This document shows, piece by piece, positions 37,962 through 46,786 of a stretch of DNA of 64,000 bases (positions are counted from its first letter, which is position 1; every line of letters starts with the position of its first letter). Source of the DNA: an uncultured Bacteroidales bacterium (lineage in GTDB: Bacteria > Bacteroidota > Bacteroidia > Bacteroidales > UBA4417); contig CAIRMR010000034.1 of NCBI GenBank assembly GCA_903879715.1, forward strand, positions 1 through 64,000, written 5' to 3'. The notes below the pieces were generated by a model. It did no database searches and was not told where the DNA came from. It was given only the letters and a program-made list of their open reading frames with translations. The position numbers and the translations under genes were made by a program.

Positions 37962-38681
37962 ATGAAAAAGATAAGCAGTAGAATACTGAGATTAATAAAA
38001 ATACTGCTGATTATTTTCGGAGGTATCTTTCTGATATTAATCATTCTGTCATTTACAAAAATTCCATTCCGAACGTATGATAACCTGGGTTTGTGCAACA
38101 GTAAAATCACCAAACCGCCTGTAACTATAATTCTTCTGAGCGGAAGTGGTATCCCTAGTGAAAGTGGATTACTGAGGGCTTATTTCACGGCGCAGTTTGG
38201 AAAAGCAAATCCAAATGCTAACATAGTAATTTCAATGCCTGGCGACATCACTGACAGCATGGGCGATCCGCAGTTAACCGCCAGGGAGCTTATTTTAAGG
38301 GGAATAGCTAAAGAAAGAATAAGTTTTGAAAGTCACGGGCGAAACACACGGGAACAGGCATTAAAACTAGCAGAGGGCAGAACACCCGCTCAGCTTAACC
38401 TGCCAATTACATTGGTCACCGCTCCTGATCATATGAAAAGAGCTATCCTGGTTTTCAGAAAATGTGGATTTACAACAGTTAGTGGGTTTCCCACATTTGG
38501 AAGCTCGGTCCAAACCGATATGACTTTTAATGACAGTGATTTAAAAGGCAATAAATTTGTCCCGTCCATAGGGAATAACCTGCAAATCCGGTACCAATTC
38601 TGGACAGGGCTTAAACTTGAAGTCCTGATTATGCGTGAGTATTCCGGGTTGGTATATTATTGGATGAGAGGTTGGGTTTAA
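37962..38681 (+). CDS. YdcF/DUF218 family membrane protein
   Basis: A 239-residue protein with one N-terminal membrane segment (about 10-30). The DUF218 domain follows, with VTIILLSGSGIPSESGLLRA, FESHGRNTREQALKLA and LVTAPDHMKRAILVFRKCGF. This resembles SanA/ElyC-type proteins linked to envelope or peptidoglycan metabolism. The exact role is not known for this subgroup. A weak hairpin follows at 38761. Confidence 0.85.
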   Translation: MKKISSRILRLIKILLIIFGGIFLILIILSFTKIPFRTYDNLGLCNSKITKPPVTIILLSGSGIPSESGLLRAYFTAQFGKANPNANIVISMPGDITDSMGDPQLTARELILRGIAKERISFESHGRNTREQALKLAEGRTPAQLNLPITLVTAPDHMKRAILVFRKCGFTTVSGFPTFGSSVQTDMTFNDSDLKGNKFVPSIGNNLQIRYQFWTGLKLEVLIMREYSGLVYYWMRGWV

Positions 38682-38760
38682 AATTCTGTTTAAAAGAATA
38701 TTCACCACAAAGGTGCCAAAAGCACAGATTTTCAGAGAGTTAAATTTTTCTGCTGCTTCC

Positions 38761-38794
38761 AAATACTTTCAGCCTCTGAAGAAGCAAAGTATTT
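38761..38794 (+). terminator. Weak terminator-like hairpin
   Basis: AAATACTTT (38761-38769) pairs with AAAGTATTT (38786-38794), followed by TT only. It lies 79 bp after the YdcF-like gene. Confidence 0.35.
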
Positions 38795-38829
38795 TTCCAA
38801 AGCTTCATATCAATATAACGATATTGTTA

Positions 38830-38837
38830 TATATTTG
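38830..38837 (+). promoter_or_regulatory. -7 promoter box of the acyl-CoA dehydrogenase gene
   Basis: TATATTTG fits TAnnTTTG, 40 bp before the ATG at 38877. The longer start at 38835 would begin inside this box, which argues against it. Confidence 0.5.
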
Positions 38838-38876
38838 AGCACCTATTCTATTATTCTCATTTTAAATACTTATTCC

Positions 38877-40019
38877 ATGGACTTTACTTTCACCGAAGAA
38901 CAGCTTATGATCCGTGATGCCGCACGCGATTTTGCACAGCGGGAATTGATTACAGATGTGATTGAACGTGATACCAAGGCCATTTATCCCACCAAACATG
39001 TTCAGCGAATGGCTGAACTGGGATTCCTGGGTATGCTGGCAGATCCGAAATACGATGGTGGTGGTATGGATACCGTTTCGTATGTGCTTGCGATTGAGGA
39101 AATTTCGAAAATAGATTCCTCGTGCAGTGTGATTATGAGTGTAAATAACTCGTTGGTATGCTATGGATTACAGGAATTTGGAACTGAGGAACAAAAAGAA
39201 AAATACCTGAAACCGCTCGCACGTGGTGAGAAAACTGGTGCTTTCCTGCTTTCGGAACCCAATGCCGGGTCGGATGCCACTTCGCAACAGACAACCGCTT
39301 TGGATATGGGCGATTATTACCTGGTTAACGGCACTAAAAACTGGATCACCAACGGCAATTCGGCTGGTACTTATTTGCTGATAGCACAAACCCATCCCGA
39401 AAAAATGCATAAAGGCATCAACTGCCTGATAGTGGATCGTAACGCGCCCGGCATCAGCGTAGGACCGCACGAAGATAAAATGGGAATGCGCAGCAGCGAC
39501 ACCCATTCGGTAATGTTCACCGATGTGAGAGTGCCAAAGGAAAACCGTATCGGAGCCGATGGGTTTGGATTTACATTTGCCATGAAAACGCTCGAAGGTG
39601 GCCGTATAGGTATTGCAGCTCAAGCGCTTGGGATAGCCAGTGGAGCGTTTGAACGGGCGTTGCAATATTCGAAAGAACGCAAAACTTTTGGCACTTTAAT
39701 TTCGAACCACCAGGCCATAGCTTTTAAACTGGCCGATATGGCTGTGAAAATAGAAAACGCCCGCAACCTATGTCTTAAAGCCGCGTGGCTGAAGGATCAG
39801 GGACAACCTTATGGTTACGCAAGTTCATTAGCCAAATATTACGCTGCCGAAATTGCCATGGAAGTAACCACCCAGGCCGTGCAGATTCACGGCGGATATG
39901 GCTATGTAAAAGAATACCATGTGGAACGACTGATGCGTGATGCCAAGCTGACCCAGATTTACGAAGGAACTTCGGAAATTCAGCAGATGATTATTTCGAG
40001 GGAGATATTGAAGCAGTGA
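38877..40019 (+). CDS. Acyl-CoA dehydrogenase
   Basis: I choose the ATG at 38877 (MDFTFTEEQLMIRDAARDFA), 380 residues, the normal size for short/medium-chain acyl-CoA dehydrogenases. Motifs are GAFLLSEPNAGSDA, the FAD-contact WITNGNSAGT, VQIHGGYGYVKEYHVERLMR, and the catalytic glutamate in IYEGTSEIQ. It oxidises acyl-CoA to enoyl-CoA and passes electrons to ETF. It is alone, with no ETF or other beta-oxidation genes nearby. Substrate length is not predictable here. Confidence 0.95.
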   Translation: MDFTFTEEQLMIRDAARDFAQRELITDVIERDTKAIYPTKHVQRMAELGFLGMLADPKYDGGGMDTVSYVLAIEEISKIDSSCSVIMSVNNSLVCYGLQEFGTEEQKEKYLKPLARGEKTGAFLLSEPNAGSDATSQQTTALDMGDYYLVNGTKNWITNGNSAGTYLLIAQTHPEKMHKGINCLIVDRNAPGISVGPHEDKMGMRSSDTHSVMFTDVRVPKENRIGADGFGFTFAMKTLEGGRIGIAAQALGIASGAFERALQYSKERKTFGTLISNHQAIAFKLADMAVKIENARNLCLKAAWLKDQGQPYGYASSLAKYYAAEIAMEVTTQAVQIHGGYGYVKEYHVERLMRDAKLTQIYEGTSEIQQMIISREILKQ

Positions 40020-40103
40020 ATAGAGAGAAATGAATAGTCCAAAAAAAACACCTCTCACTTCTCTCAGGATATATCTAAATTGCGCCATACGTGTCCGCGA
40101 ATA

Positions 40104-40535
40104 TTATCGATGAGGGTTTGTATTCAAATATCCCCTTATTTTATCTGCTAACACCTTCGCCTGTTTATATTCCGATGCAACCTTCCCACCGGCAATAAGA
40201 GGTGTCAAAATCACATTCTCCTGTTCATGCAGGTATTTTAGTGGCTGCGGAAATAATGGGGATCTTGGCTTCGAAGGACGTTTTTTCTATTCCAGCACAT
40301 ACAGGGCGGCACCCTGAACTTTACCGGATTTTAAAGCATCAACTAATCCTACAGTTTTTACAACCTGGTAACGCGCTGTATTTATCAACATATGTAAACG
40401 CATCCAGCGTGCGCGCTCAGTCACAGAATTACGATTGCCTTCGAGTGAGTTAAACATTCTGTTCCACTTGCATTTGCATAATCCACATCAATATTTTCCC
40501 AGCTCCAACGCGGGTTATAAATTTCAACTAGCTGA
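40104..40535 (-). pseudogene. Decayed D-isomer 2-hydroxyacid dehydrogenase
   Basis: On the minus strand, pieces of this family appear in three frames. They are KFITRVGAG, then ENIDVDYANASGTEC, then NSLEGNRNSVTERA, then INTARYQVVKTVGLVDALKS with GKVQGAALYVLE followed by TAG, then PLKYLHEQENVILTP with LIAGGKVASEYKQAKVLADK up to TAA at 40104. At least two frameshifts, one stop codon and loss of most of the NAD-binding domain (between NRNSV and INTAR) are seen. The catalytic His in TPHIAG is Leu. It cannot make a working enzyme. Confidence 0.8.
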
Positions 40536-40731
40536 CAACTTTTAGCCTTTCAGTATCAGAAGTTGTTTTGCTTCAGATAAAAGCACCTAAATAGCAGGGA
40601 AATTGTTTCTATCCTTCCCGCTCTACTCTACTGGCATGTATCTGTTTTTTTTAATACTTTGTAAGGGCCGAATAGTTACGATGTGTTTACTCACAGATTT
40701 CAATATCTGTATCTGATTTCTAAGGTTAGTT

Positions 40732-40796
40732 CCCCGCAGCTCTGCTTCGGGATAAGTAGGTTTCAGGTAATACCTCGTAAGCTCTGCTTCGAGGTA
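40732..40796. repeat. Two REP-like palindromes
   Basis: CCCCGCAGCTCTGCTTCGGG (40732-40751) and TACCTCG with CGAGGTA (40771-40796) share the core GCTCTGCTTCG. No intact transposase was found nearby. The flanks 40536-40731 and 40797-40909 hold nothing I recognise. Confidence 0.5.
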
Positions 40797-40909
40797 GTTT
40801 ATAGCCACCCAATTTTTACTATCATGTATCAGGTGTTGGAAGAGCTGTGTAAACTTCACGGCTACAACATAATCCATCATTTTTCTTCCAGATAATTCAG
40901 TATATGTGA

Positions 40910-41110
40910 TTGGAAGAAGCCGCTATCCGGGCGAATCAGCCCAATAGTTTTGTTTTTGAGCATCATGATATAAAACACCTGAAACTTAACGCAGGTGAAT
41001 TACCCTATAAGGACCGCAGGCTTTTATTCCCAAATCCTGAAAGGGAGATACAGGCTAATCCTGCGCTTAGAAATCAGCAGAACGATGGCTGCAAAGCCAT
41101 TATCAACTAT
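40910..41110 (+). pseudogene. SusD/RagB C-terminal remnant
   Basis: In this frame AGELPYKDRRLLFPNPERE and IQANPALRNQQNDG match the typical C-terminus of SusD-family glycan-binding lipoproteins (LFPIPQREID-NPNL-QNPGY). An in-frame TGA lies immediately before (40907-40909). No N-terminal part, no SusC partner and no signal sequence are present, so it is the tail of a deleted gene. The frame runs on into the kbl terminator. Confidence 0.6.
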
Positions 41111-41119
41111 AAAACAAAA

Positions 41120-41142
41120 AAGCCGGCACCGAAAACCGGCTT
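41120..41142 (-). terminator. Terminator of kbl
   Basis: AAGCCGG (41120-41126) and CCGGCTT (41136-41142) form a 7-bp stem, followed on the minus strand by TTTTGTTTTAT. It lies 24 bp after the kbl stop. Confidence 0.8.
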
Positions 41143-41165
41143 CTCCGTTTTTATTGTTTAGTTTA

Positions 41166-42398
41166 TTAGTTGCCGCAACTACAACCGCAGCCACATCCGC
41201 TATCCTCGCTTCTTAAAACACCTAGTTCCTTACCAACTTTGGTAAAAGCTGCAATACATTTATCCAGGTGTTCGCGTTCGTGAGCAGCCGAAATCTGAAC
41301 ACGGATACGGGCTTTATCCTTCGGAACCACAGGATAGTAGAACCCGATTACATAAATTCCTTCGTTAAGAAGTTTCGCAGCCATTTCCTGGCTCAGTTTT
41401 GCATCGTAAAGCATAACGGCACAAATGGCGCTTTGGGTTGGTTTGATATCGAAACCGACAGTAAGCATTTTCTCAACAAAATATTCAGTATTTGCATGCA
41501 GTTTGTCCTGCAATTCATTGGTTTCGCTCATCATCTCAAACATGCGGATTCCTGCGGCAGCAACCACCGGAGGAATTGAATTGCTGAAAAGATACGGACG
41601 CGAACGCTGACGTAGCAGATCGATAATTTCTTTTTTACCGGTTGTAAATCCGCCGATGGCGCCACCAAATGCCTTGCCAAGTGTTCCTGTGATGATCTCA
41701 ATTTTACCTTTCAGGTTGTGAAGTTCCGTAATTCCACGACCGGTTTTGCCAACAACACCTGCCGAGTGACATTCGTCAACCATAATCATGGCATCGTATT
41801 TCTGAGCCAGAGCATAAATCTCATCCAGTTTGGCTGCGTTACCATCCATGGAGAAAACGGCATCGGTAACGATAAGCCTGAAGTTCTGAGCCTGCGCAAG
41901 TTTTAACTGTTCTTCCAGGTCAGCCATACTGGAGTTTTCGTAGCGATAGCGCTGCGCTTTGCAAAGCCTTACGCCGTCGATAATCGAAGCGTGGTTGAGG
42001 GAATCGGAGATTATAGCATCATTTTCGCCTAAAAGCGGTTCGAAAACACCGCCATTTGCATCGAAGCATGCAGCGTAAAGGATGGTATCCTCAGTTCCGA
42101 AAAACCCGGCGATCTTAGCTTCCAGTGTTTTGTGCAGGTCCTGGGTGCCGCAGATAAACCGCACCGACGAAAGGCCGTATCCGTGTGTATCCAGAGCTTC
42201 TTTGGCTGCAGCGATAAGTTTTGGATTGTTTGAAAGTCCGAGGTAATTGTTAGCGCAGAAGTTGAGTACTTCGGCACCTGAACTGATCGTGATTTCGGCA
42301 CCCTGAGGCGAAACAATAACACGTTCGTTTTTAAATAACCCGGCTTCTTTTATTCCGGCAAGTTCCTTGGTAAGGTGATCCTGAAATTTGGAGTACAT
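41166..42398 (-). CDS. kbl: Glycine C-acetyltransferase (2-amino-3-ketobutyrate CoA ligase)
   Basis: A 410-residue PLP enzyme of the alpha-oxoamine synthase family. It has NFCANNYLGLSN, the GYGLSSVRFICGTQDLHK stretch, MVDECHSAG, and the PLP lysine in GTLGKAFGGAIGG. It cleaves 2-amino-3-ketobutyrate with CoA to glycine and acetyl-CoA in threonine breakdown. Threonine dehydrogenase (tdh) is not adjacent. The last 15 residues (396-410) are an unusual tail with four Cys at alternate positions (402, 404, 406, 408); E. coli Kbl ends before this. The tail could bind metal; that is inference. Confidence 0.94.
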   Translation of the reverse strand: MYSKFQDHLTKELAGIKEAGLFKNERVIVSPQGAEITISSGAEVLNFCANNYLGLSNNPKLIAAAKEALDTHGYGLSSVRFICGTQDLHKTLEAKIAGFFGTEDTILYAACFDANGGVFEPLLGENDAIISDSLNHASIIDGVRLCKAQRYRYENSSMADLEEQLKLAQAQNFRLIVTDAVFSMDGNAAKLDEIYALAQKYDAMIMVDECHSAGVVGKTGRGITELHNLKGKIEIITGTLGKAFGGAIGGFTTGKKEIIDLLRQRSRPYLFSNSIPPVVAAAGIRMFEMMSETNELQDKLHANTEYFVEKMLTVGFDIKPTQSAICAVMLYDAKLSQEMAAKLLNEGIYVIGFYYPVVPKDKARIRVQISAAHEREHLDKCIAAFTKVGKELGVLRSEDSGCGCGCSCGN

Positions 42399-42623
42399 AA
42401 TATTCTTTGAATTATTGTTAATATGTTGAGGTTTTATGTGCTTTATAAAAGTTCAAAGGTTCAAAGTTCACGAGCACTAAGCGAAGCCTAAGCGCAAATG
42501 CTTTCGGCGTTCATAGTTGTTGATTCCGACAAATGGGGGGAAGTCTGAATTAGTCGGTCAGGAATCAAAAAATCATACTTGATACTGCATTCAAAATTGC
42601 AACAATGAATTCTGAAGCCAGAG

Positions 42624-42631
42624 CAAAGGTA
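42624..42631 (-). promoter_or_regulatory. Possible -7 promoter box of kbl
   Basis: Minus-strand TACCTTTG fits TAnnTTTG but is 226 bp before the kbl start, implying a long leader that includes GGTTCAAA-type repeats at 42447-42468. Confidence 0.35.
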
Positions 42632-42723
42632 AAAATTATTGGTCTGTAACGATAGAATTTCAAAAATTTGTAACTGATTTATAATCAGTGTTAAAACTGG
42701 AATATTGGCCACTAATCCCCCTG

Positions 42724-43000
42724 CTTATCAGTCGATTTGGTCACTGATATACTCATACATTATGCTCTTTTCAAAGGTATTCACTTCGGCAGGCTCAGTG
42801 CATCGCGTGATAACGCTCCGCTGAATCCACAGATTACGCAGATTTAAAGCTGCTGAAAGCAGTTTTATTAATCTAATTTGTGCAAGGTTAATTTATAGTT
42901 GTCTGAGAAACTTAGCGAATAACAAAGCGATCTCACCGAAGGTAATCTGTATATTCTTTGGCATATATTTGCTAGTCAAGGACTTGGATTAGCTGATTAG
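42724..43000. repeat. Palindromic element with CTTATCAGT/CTGATTAG ends
   Basis: Starts with CTTATCAGT (42724-42732) and ends with CTGATTAG (42993-43000). It contains CCACAGATTACGCAGATT (42831-42848), the inner palindrome CTGCTGAAAGCAG also seen in the 5818 copy, and a right arm AATCTGTATATTCTTTGGCATAT. A CACTTCGGCAGGCTCAGTG segment is inserted near 42783-42801. It fills most of the 923-bp gap 42399-43321, where I see no convincing gene. Confidence 0.65.
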
Positions 43001-43041
43001 GGGCTTCTTTTATTGGTCAATAAAAGAGTTGGAAACTGAAA

Positions 43042-43064
43042 AAGCACCTTTTGGGAAGGTGCTT
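43042..43064 (-). terminator. Terminator of the radical SAM gene
   Basis: AAGCACCTT (43042-43050) and AAGGTGCTT (43056-43064) form a 9-bp stem. On the minus strand TTT follows, with a further T-rich tail. It lies about 260 bp after the radical SAM stop. Confidence 0.6.
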
Positions 43065-43321
43065 CTCGGGAGTTTTTTATCCCTAATATGTCCACTGCTA
43101 ATTATACGCCAGATAATAACAGATACAAAGCCAGGAAAGTCATAATGGAATAGATAGACGGTATCCGGCATTTTATAAACAAGTAAACAAATCAAGATTT
43201 AAAATTATTTGCGATTCAGTTTAGCCGTAATTCACAAAAGCATAGAAAATTGATATCGGGTCTTAATTTGTCTATGGGACCTCGTAAATCGCACCTTAAA
43301 TAATTTTTAAATGAAGACTAA

Positions 43322-44101
43322 TCAATAAAACACCTCCGCCTTAATCCCCATCGCCTCAATTCTTGCGGCCAGTGCCTGGAATTCAGCTTCGGGTACTTTT
43401 TCAAGAGTCCTGTAAGGTGTCTGCCTGTCAATAGGATAAAGCATCACTAATTTAGGATTAATTTCCTGAATATGTTTTAACCATAACGAAAGTTCTTCTT
43501 CGGTAGTGTTATCAACCTGGTTCCCATCCACATCACCTCGAATCAACATGGTTTGAATGGTGAGGTTCCCTCCGAAATTCTTTAATTCCTGAACGACTTT
43601 TTCGAGAGTTATCAGTTGCGTGGGCCGGTTAATAGCCCGAAACGTAGCATTGGTTCCGGCATCGAGTTTCAGTACATTGTTGTCAATCCGGAGTAATGCC
43701 CGTTTAACATTCGGGCGATCCAAACGTGTGGCATTTGAAAGTACAGTAATCATTGCGTTCGGGAAAAACTCGTCACGCAAACGGATGGTGTTGTCAATCA
43801 AAGCTTCAAATTCAGGATGAAGTGTTGGTTCACCGTTTCCTGCAAACGTTATATTATCAGGATCAAGTCCCCCGGTTTTAAGTGCTTCAAAACGGCTTCG
43901 TAATGAAGCGTTTATTTCACTTGCCGAGAAAAGCTTCAGTTTGTCTTTCTTCCGCTCATCAGTAAGTCCGCATTCGCAATACACGCAGTTAAAGGAACAT
44001 AATTTCCCTTCTAAAGGCATTAAATTTATTCCCAGCGAAACCCCGAAACGGCGGCTTTTTACCGGGCCAAAAACAATTTCATCGAATAATATTCCAGACA
44101 T
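43322..44101 (-). CDS. Radical SAM protein of the COG0731 type
   Basis: A 259-residue protein that begins FGPVKSRRFGVSLGINLMP, followed by the cluster-binding motif CSFNCVYC with its CxxxCxxC cysteines. FAGNGEPTLHPEF is the substrate or SAM-contact segment, and ITVLSNATRL follows. This is the small Fe-S oxidoreductase group related to wyosine-synthesis enzymes; the substrate is not known in bacteria. It is a single gene, with its own terminator and a perfect -7 box upstream. Confidence 0.9.
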   Translation of the reverse strand: MSGILFDEIVFGPVKSRRFGVSLGINLMPLEGKLCSFNCVYCECGLTDERKKDKLKLFSASEINASLRSRFEALKTGGLDPDNITFAGNGEPTLHPEFEALIDNTIRLRDEFFPNAMITVLSNATRLDRPNVKRALLRIDNNVLKLDAGTNATFRAINRPTQLITLEKVVQELKNFGGNLTIQTMLIRGDVDGNQVDNTTEEELSLWLKHIQEINPKLVMLYPIDRQTPYRTLEKVPEAEFQALAARIEAMGIKAEVFY

Positions 44102-44147
44102 TGCAGGTACAGATTAAATAGAATTAATAATAGCTGATACGAGCTTA

Positions 44148-44155
44148 CAAAGGTA
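44148..44155 (-). promoter_or_regulatory. -7 promoter box of the radical SAM gene
   Basis: Minus-strand TACCTTTG fits TAnnTTTG exactly, 47 bp before the start codon at 44101. Confidence 0.5.
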
Positions 44156-44227
44156 CATTAAGTTACAAGAGGAGAAAAAATAAAAGGAAAATGAGCCGGT
44201 TTTTACACCATGCCGATAAGTCTGATT

Positions 44228-44270
44228 TTTTCTTAGTGTCTCTTAGTGCCCTCCGTGCCTCTGTGGTAAA
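44228..44270. repeat. Single arm of the CCACGGAGACAC repeat
   Basis: Read on the minus strand, TACCACAGAGGCACGGAGGG and then CACTAAGAGACACTAAG resemble the left arm of the element before thiL (21334-21360). No second arm was found. Confidence 0.5.
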
Positions 44271-44336
44271 AATTTTTTCATTTCCTCTTTTTCGAAAAGG
44301 AATTCCCCTTCCTGCCAATTATTCAATGATAAATAC

Positions 44337-44344
44337 TACTTTTG
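44337..44344 (+). promoter_or_regulatory. -7 promoter box of the polyprenyl synthase gene
   Basis: TACTTTTG fits TAnnTTTG exactly, 29 bp before the ATG at 44373. Confidence 0.5.
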
Positions 44345-44372
44345 AGTACTTAAATTTATATTTAAAATCTGA

Positions 44373-45347
44373 ATGCTTACTATCAACCAGATCAAAGCTC
44401 CTATAGCTTCATACATCGAAGAGTTCGAGAAACATTTCCGCGACTCGATGAAAAGCCCTGTTCCTCTGCTTAATACCATCACCCGCTACATCATCAAGCG
44501 TAAGGGCAAGCAGATGAGGCCTATGTTCGTGTTTTTTTCGGCCAAAGTTTGCGGCGAAGTGAATGAAAGTACTTTTCATGCTGCTTCGCTGATTGAATTA
44601 TTACACACTGCCACGCTGATTCACGATGATGTTGTGGACGACTCAAACGAACGCCGGGGATTTTTCTCTCTTAATGCGCTGTGGAAGAATAAGATTGCCG
44701 TCCTGGTAGGCGATTATCTCTTGTCACGCGGATTGCTTCTTTCGCTCGAAAACGAGGAATATCATCTGCTGAAAATAGTCTCAAACGCAACGCGCGAAAT
44801 GAGCGAAGGGGAGTTGCTCCAGATCGAAAAAGCCAGGAAACTTGATATTGAAGAACCCGTTTACTTTGAAATTATCCGTAAAAAAACCGCTTCTCTTATT
44901 GCTTCCTGCTGTGCCGCAGGTGCTGCCTCTGTTGGGTCAGATGCGGAAACCATCGAGAAAATGCGCCTTTTTGGTGAATATGTCGGCATCGCTTTTCAAA
45001 TTAAAGACGACCTCTTTGATTACGAAAAGAACCTGGAAACGGGCAAGCCAAATGGAGTTGATATTAAAGAAAAGAAAATGACATTGCCGCTGATCCATAT
45101 GCTCAACAAAATGACATGGATTGAAAAACGACGTGCCATGAATATTGTCCGGAACCATAACAACGAGCCATTTAAAGTTGCTGAGCTGATAACCCAGGTT
45201 AATAAGAGCGGAGGGATAGAATACGCGGCCGGAAAAATGCGTGAATATCAGCAGAAAGCTATTACCTTGTTAAATACCATGCCGCCGAGTGAGTCGCGAA
45301 ATTCACTGGAGCAACTGGTGATGTTTACTGCCGAACGGAAGCACTGA
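44373..45347 (+). CDS. Polyprenyl diphosphate synthase
   Basis: A 324-residue trans-isoprenyl diphosphate synthase. The first aspartate-rich motif is DDVVDDSNERRG, the second is IKDDLFDYE, and GKQMRPMFVFFSAK binds the homoallylic substrate. It extends farnesyl or geranylgeranyl diphosphate to the long chain of menaquinone, as in octaprenyl or heptaprenyl synthases; chain length cannot be read reliably. It is a single gene between repeats. Its menaquinone product would feed NrfH and the wider electron transport chain. Confidence 0.93.
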   Translation: MLTINQIKAPIASYIEEFEKHFRDSMKSPVPLLNTITRYIIKRKGKQMRPMFVFFSAKVCGEVNESTFHAASLIELLHTATLIHDDVVDDSNERRGFFSLNALWKNKIAVLVGDYLLSRGLLLSLENEEYHLLKIVSNATREMSEGELLQIEKARKLDIEEPVYFEIIRKKTASLIASCCAAGAASVGSDAETIEKMRLFGEYVGIAFQIKDDLFDYEKNLETGKPNGVDIKEKKMTLPLIHMLNKMTWIEKRRAMNIVRNHNNEPFKVAELITQVNKSGGIEYAAGKMREYQQKAITLLNTMPPSESRNSLEQLVMFTAERKH

Positions 45348-45389
45348 TTTTTTTTGTCCTCTTGTCTTTTAACTGTTTAAACGTTCAAA

Positions 45390-45488
45390 GGTTTAAATGG
45401 CTTCGCCGCTAAAGGGTTCAAAGGTTCAAATGGCTTCGCCGCTAAAGGGTTTAAAGGTTCAAATGGCTTCGCCGTTCAAAGGTTCGAA
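45390..45488. repeat. 33-bp direct repeats, about three units
   Basis: Units start at 45390, 45423 and 45456 with GGTTCAAATGGCTTCGCCGC followed by TAAAGGGTTCAAA. The first two are nearly identical and the third diverges after CGCCG. They also contain 8-nt GGTTCAAA units. There are no unique spacers, so this is not CRISPR. It lies in the 277-bp gap after the polyprenyl synthase gene. Confidence 0.8.
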
Positions 45489-45624
45489 ACCTGGGGAATG
45501 GCAAATCTATTTTTAAATGTTCTGACTTTTTTGAATATGGAACATTTGAACCCTGAACAATACTCTTTTATACTTTTATCTCATTTACACGTTATTCAAA
45601 CAGAATTACACAAAAATCTTTTCG

Positions 45625-46740
45625 ATGAAAATCTTATTCAGCCTGATTATTTCCCTGGTAATTGCTGTTTCAGCTTTCGCCCAGCTTACTGTTGAAAACT
45701 ATTCGAATGGCAGTAAAAAATCCGAAGGCCGGATTATTAACGGGCAGCGCGATGGCATTTGGTACGAGTTCAGCCTGAAAGGACTCAAAATGGCAGAAGC
45801 CAATTATGTAAATGGTGTTAAAGAGGGAAAATATACGGAATGGTTTCCGAATGGCAAAAAGAGGTTTGAAGGGTATTTTAAAAACGGCAAACTCAACAGC
45901 ACAGCAACTTCCTGGCGAATTGACGGCACACCCGAAGAGAAAGGCCATTTTACTGATGATCTCCGCGACAGCACCTGGGTATTTTATCATCCCGACGGAA
46001 AACCAGGCAGTACCGGGATGTTTGACAAAGGCAAACTGGAAGGTAAATGGCAATATTTCTATGAAGATGGCGCAAAATGGAAAGAAGGCAATTTTGCCAA
46101 CGATGAAAAAACAGGTCTTTGGACCTTCTGGTACACGGATGGCCATGTTCATCATAAAGGAAAATATGTTGCCAATAAAGAAGCCGGTACCTGGGAAGGC
46201 TGGTTTCCCAACGGGCAGGTGAAAGATTCGGGATTGTATAACAATGGCAAAATGAATGGCTGGTGGAAAGGCTGGTTCGAGAACGGGAACCAACAATATG
46301 TAGGATATTATGTGGATGGTAACCAGGACAGCATTTATAAAGTATGGTTTCCAAACGGGAAACAACGTTCGGATGGGAAGTATAAAATGGGTGTAAAAGA
46401 CGGGCAATGGAAAGAATGGTACGATAACGGGCAACTCAGCGAATCGGGCAGCTGGTTTAATGGCGAACGTCATGGTTTTTGGGTGTATTTTGATGCCAAC
46501 GGAATCAAAATTAAAGAAGAAAATTTTGACAAAGGCAAACCCGATGGATCATGGAAATCGTATAACGCCAATGGAATAGTTTCCGGCTCGGGCCAATATG
46601 TGAATAAAATTAAAGAAGGCACCTGGCAGTATTTTGACGAAAAAGGGAAACTGATGGTAAAATCAGAATTCCTCAATGGAAAGAAAATCAAGGAGAAACG
46701 ATATGGTCAGGCAGGTAAAGAACTTGAACCGGGCAAGTAA
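45625..46740 (+). CDS. Secreted MORN_2-repeat protein (YwqK-like)
   Basis: A 371-residue protein with a signal peptide (ending SAFAQ). The rest is about fourteen MORN_2-type repeats of about 23 residues, such as KEGKYTEWFPNGKKRFEGYF and KDGQWKEWYDNGQLSESGSW. Such repeats occur in YwqK-family proteins that are sometimes annotated as antitoxin-like; nothing here suggests a toxin partner. It is probably exported and of unknown role. It precedes the CAP-domain gene by 46 bp and may be co-transcribed with it. Confidence 0.88.
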   Translation: MKILFSLIISLVIAVSAFAQLTVENYSNGSKKSEGRIINGQRDGIWYEFSLKGLKMAEANYVNGVKEGKYTEWFPNGKKRFEGYFKNGKLNSTATSWRIDGTPEEKGHFTDDLRDSTWVFYHPDGKPGSTGMFDKGKLEGKWQYFYEDGAKWKEGNFANDEKTGLWTFWYTDGHVHHKGKYVANKEAGTWEGWFPNGQVKDSGLYNNGKMNGWWKGWFENGNQQYVGYYVDGNQDSIYKVWFPNGKQRSDGKYKMGVKDGQWKEWYDNGQLSESGSWFNGERHGFWVYFDANGIKIKEENFDKGKPDGSWKSYNANGIVSGSGQYVNKIKEGTWQYFDEKGKLMVKSEFLNGKKIKEKRYGQAGKELEPGK

Positions 46741-46786
46741 TACAATTATTCTGTACGGATTGAGTTATTAAAGTTAAATCCCTGAT

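Noticed and set aside
40623-40880. An 85-codon open frame on the minus strand that could be a transposase piece
   Set aside because: Its middle is read from the two REP-like palindromes and I could not see any transposase motif.
42488-42712. A 74-codon open frame upstream of kbl
   Set aside because: No start context or recognisable composition; it lies in the likely kbl leader and contains a promoter-like box.
43010-43195. A 61-codon hydrophobic open frame on the minus strand
   Set aside because: It includes the terminator hairpin of the radical SAM gene and shows no signal or family feature.
45390-45488. Possible CRISPR array
   Set aside because: Units are directly joined with no unique spacers, and no cas genes are present.
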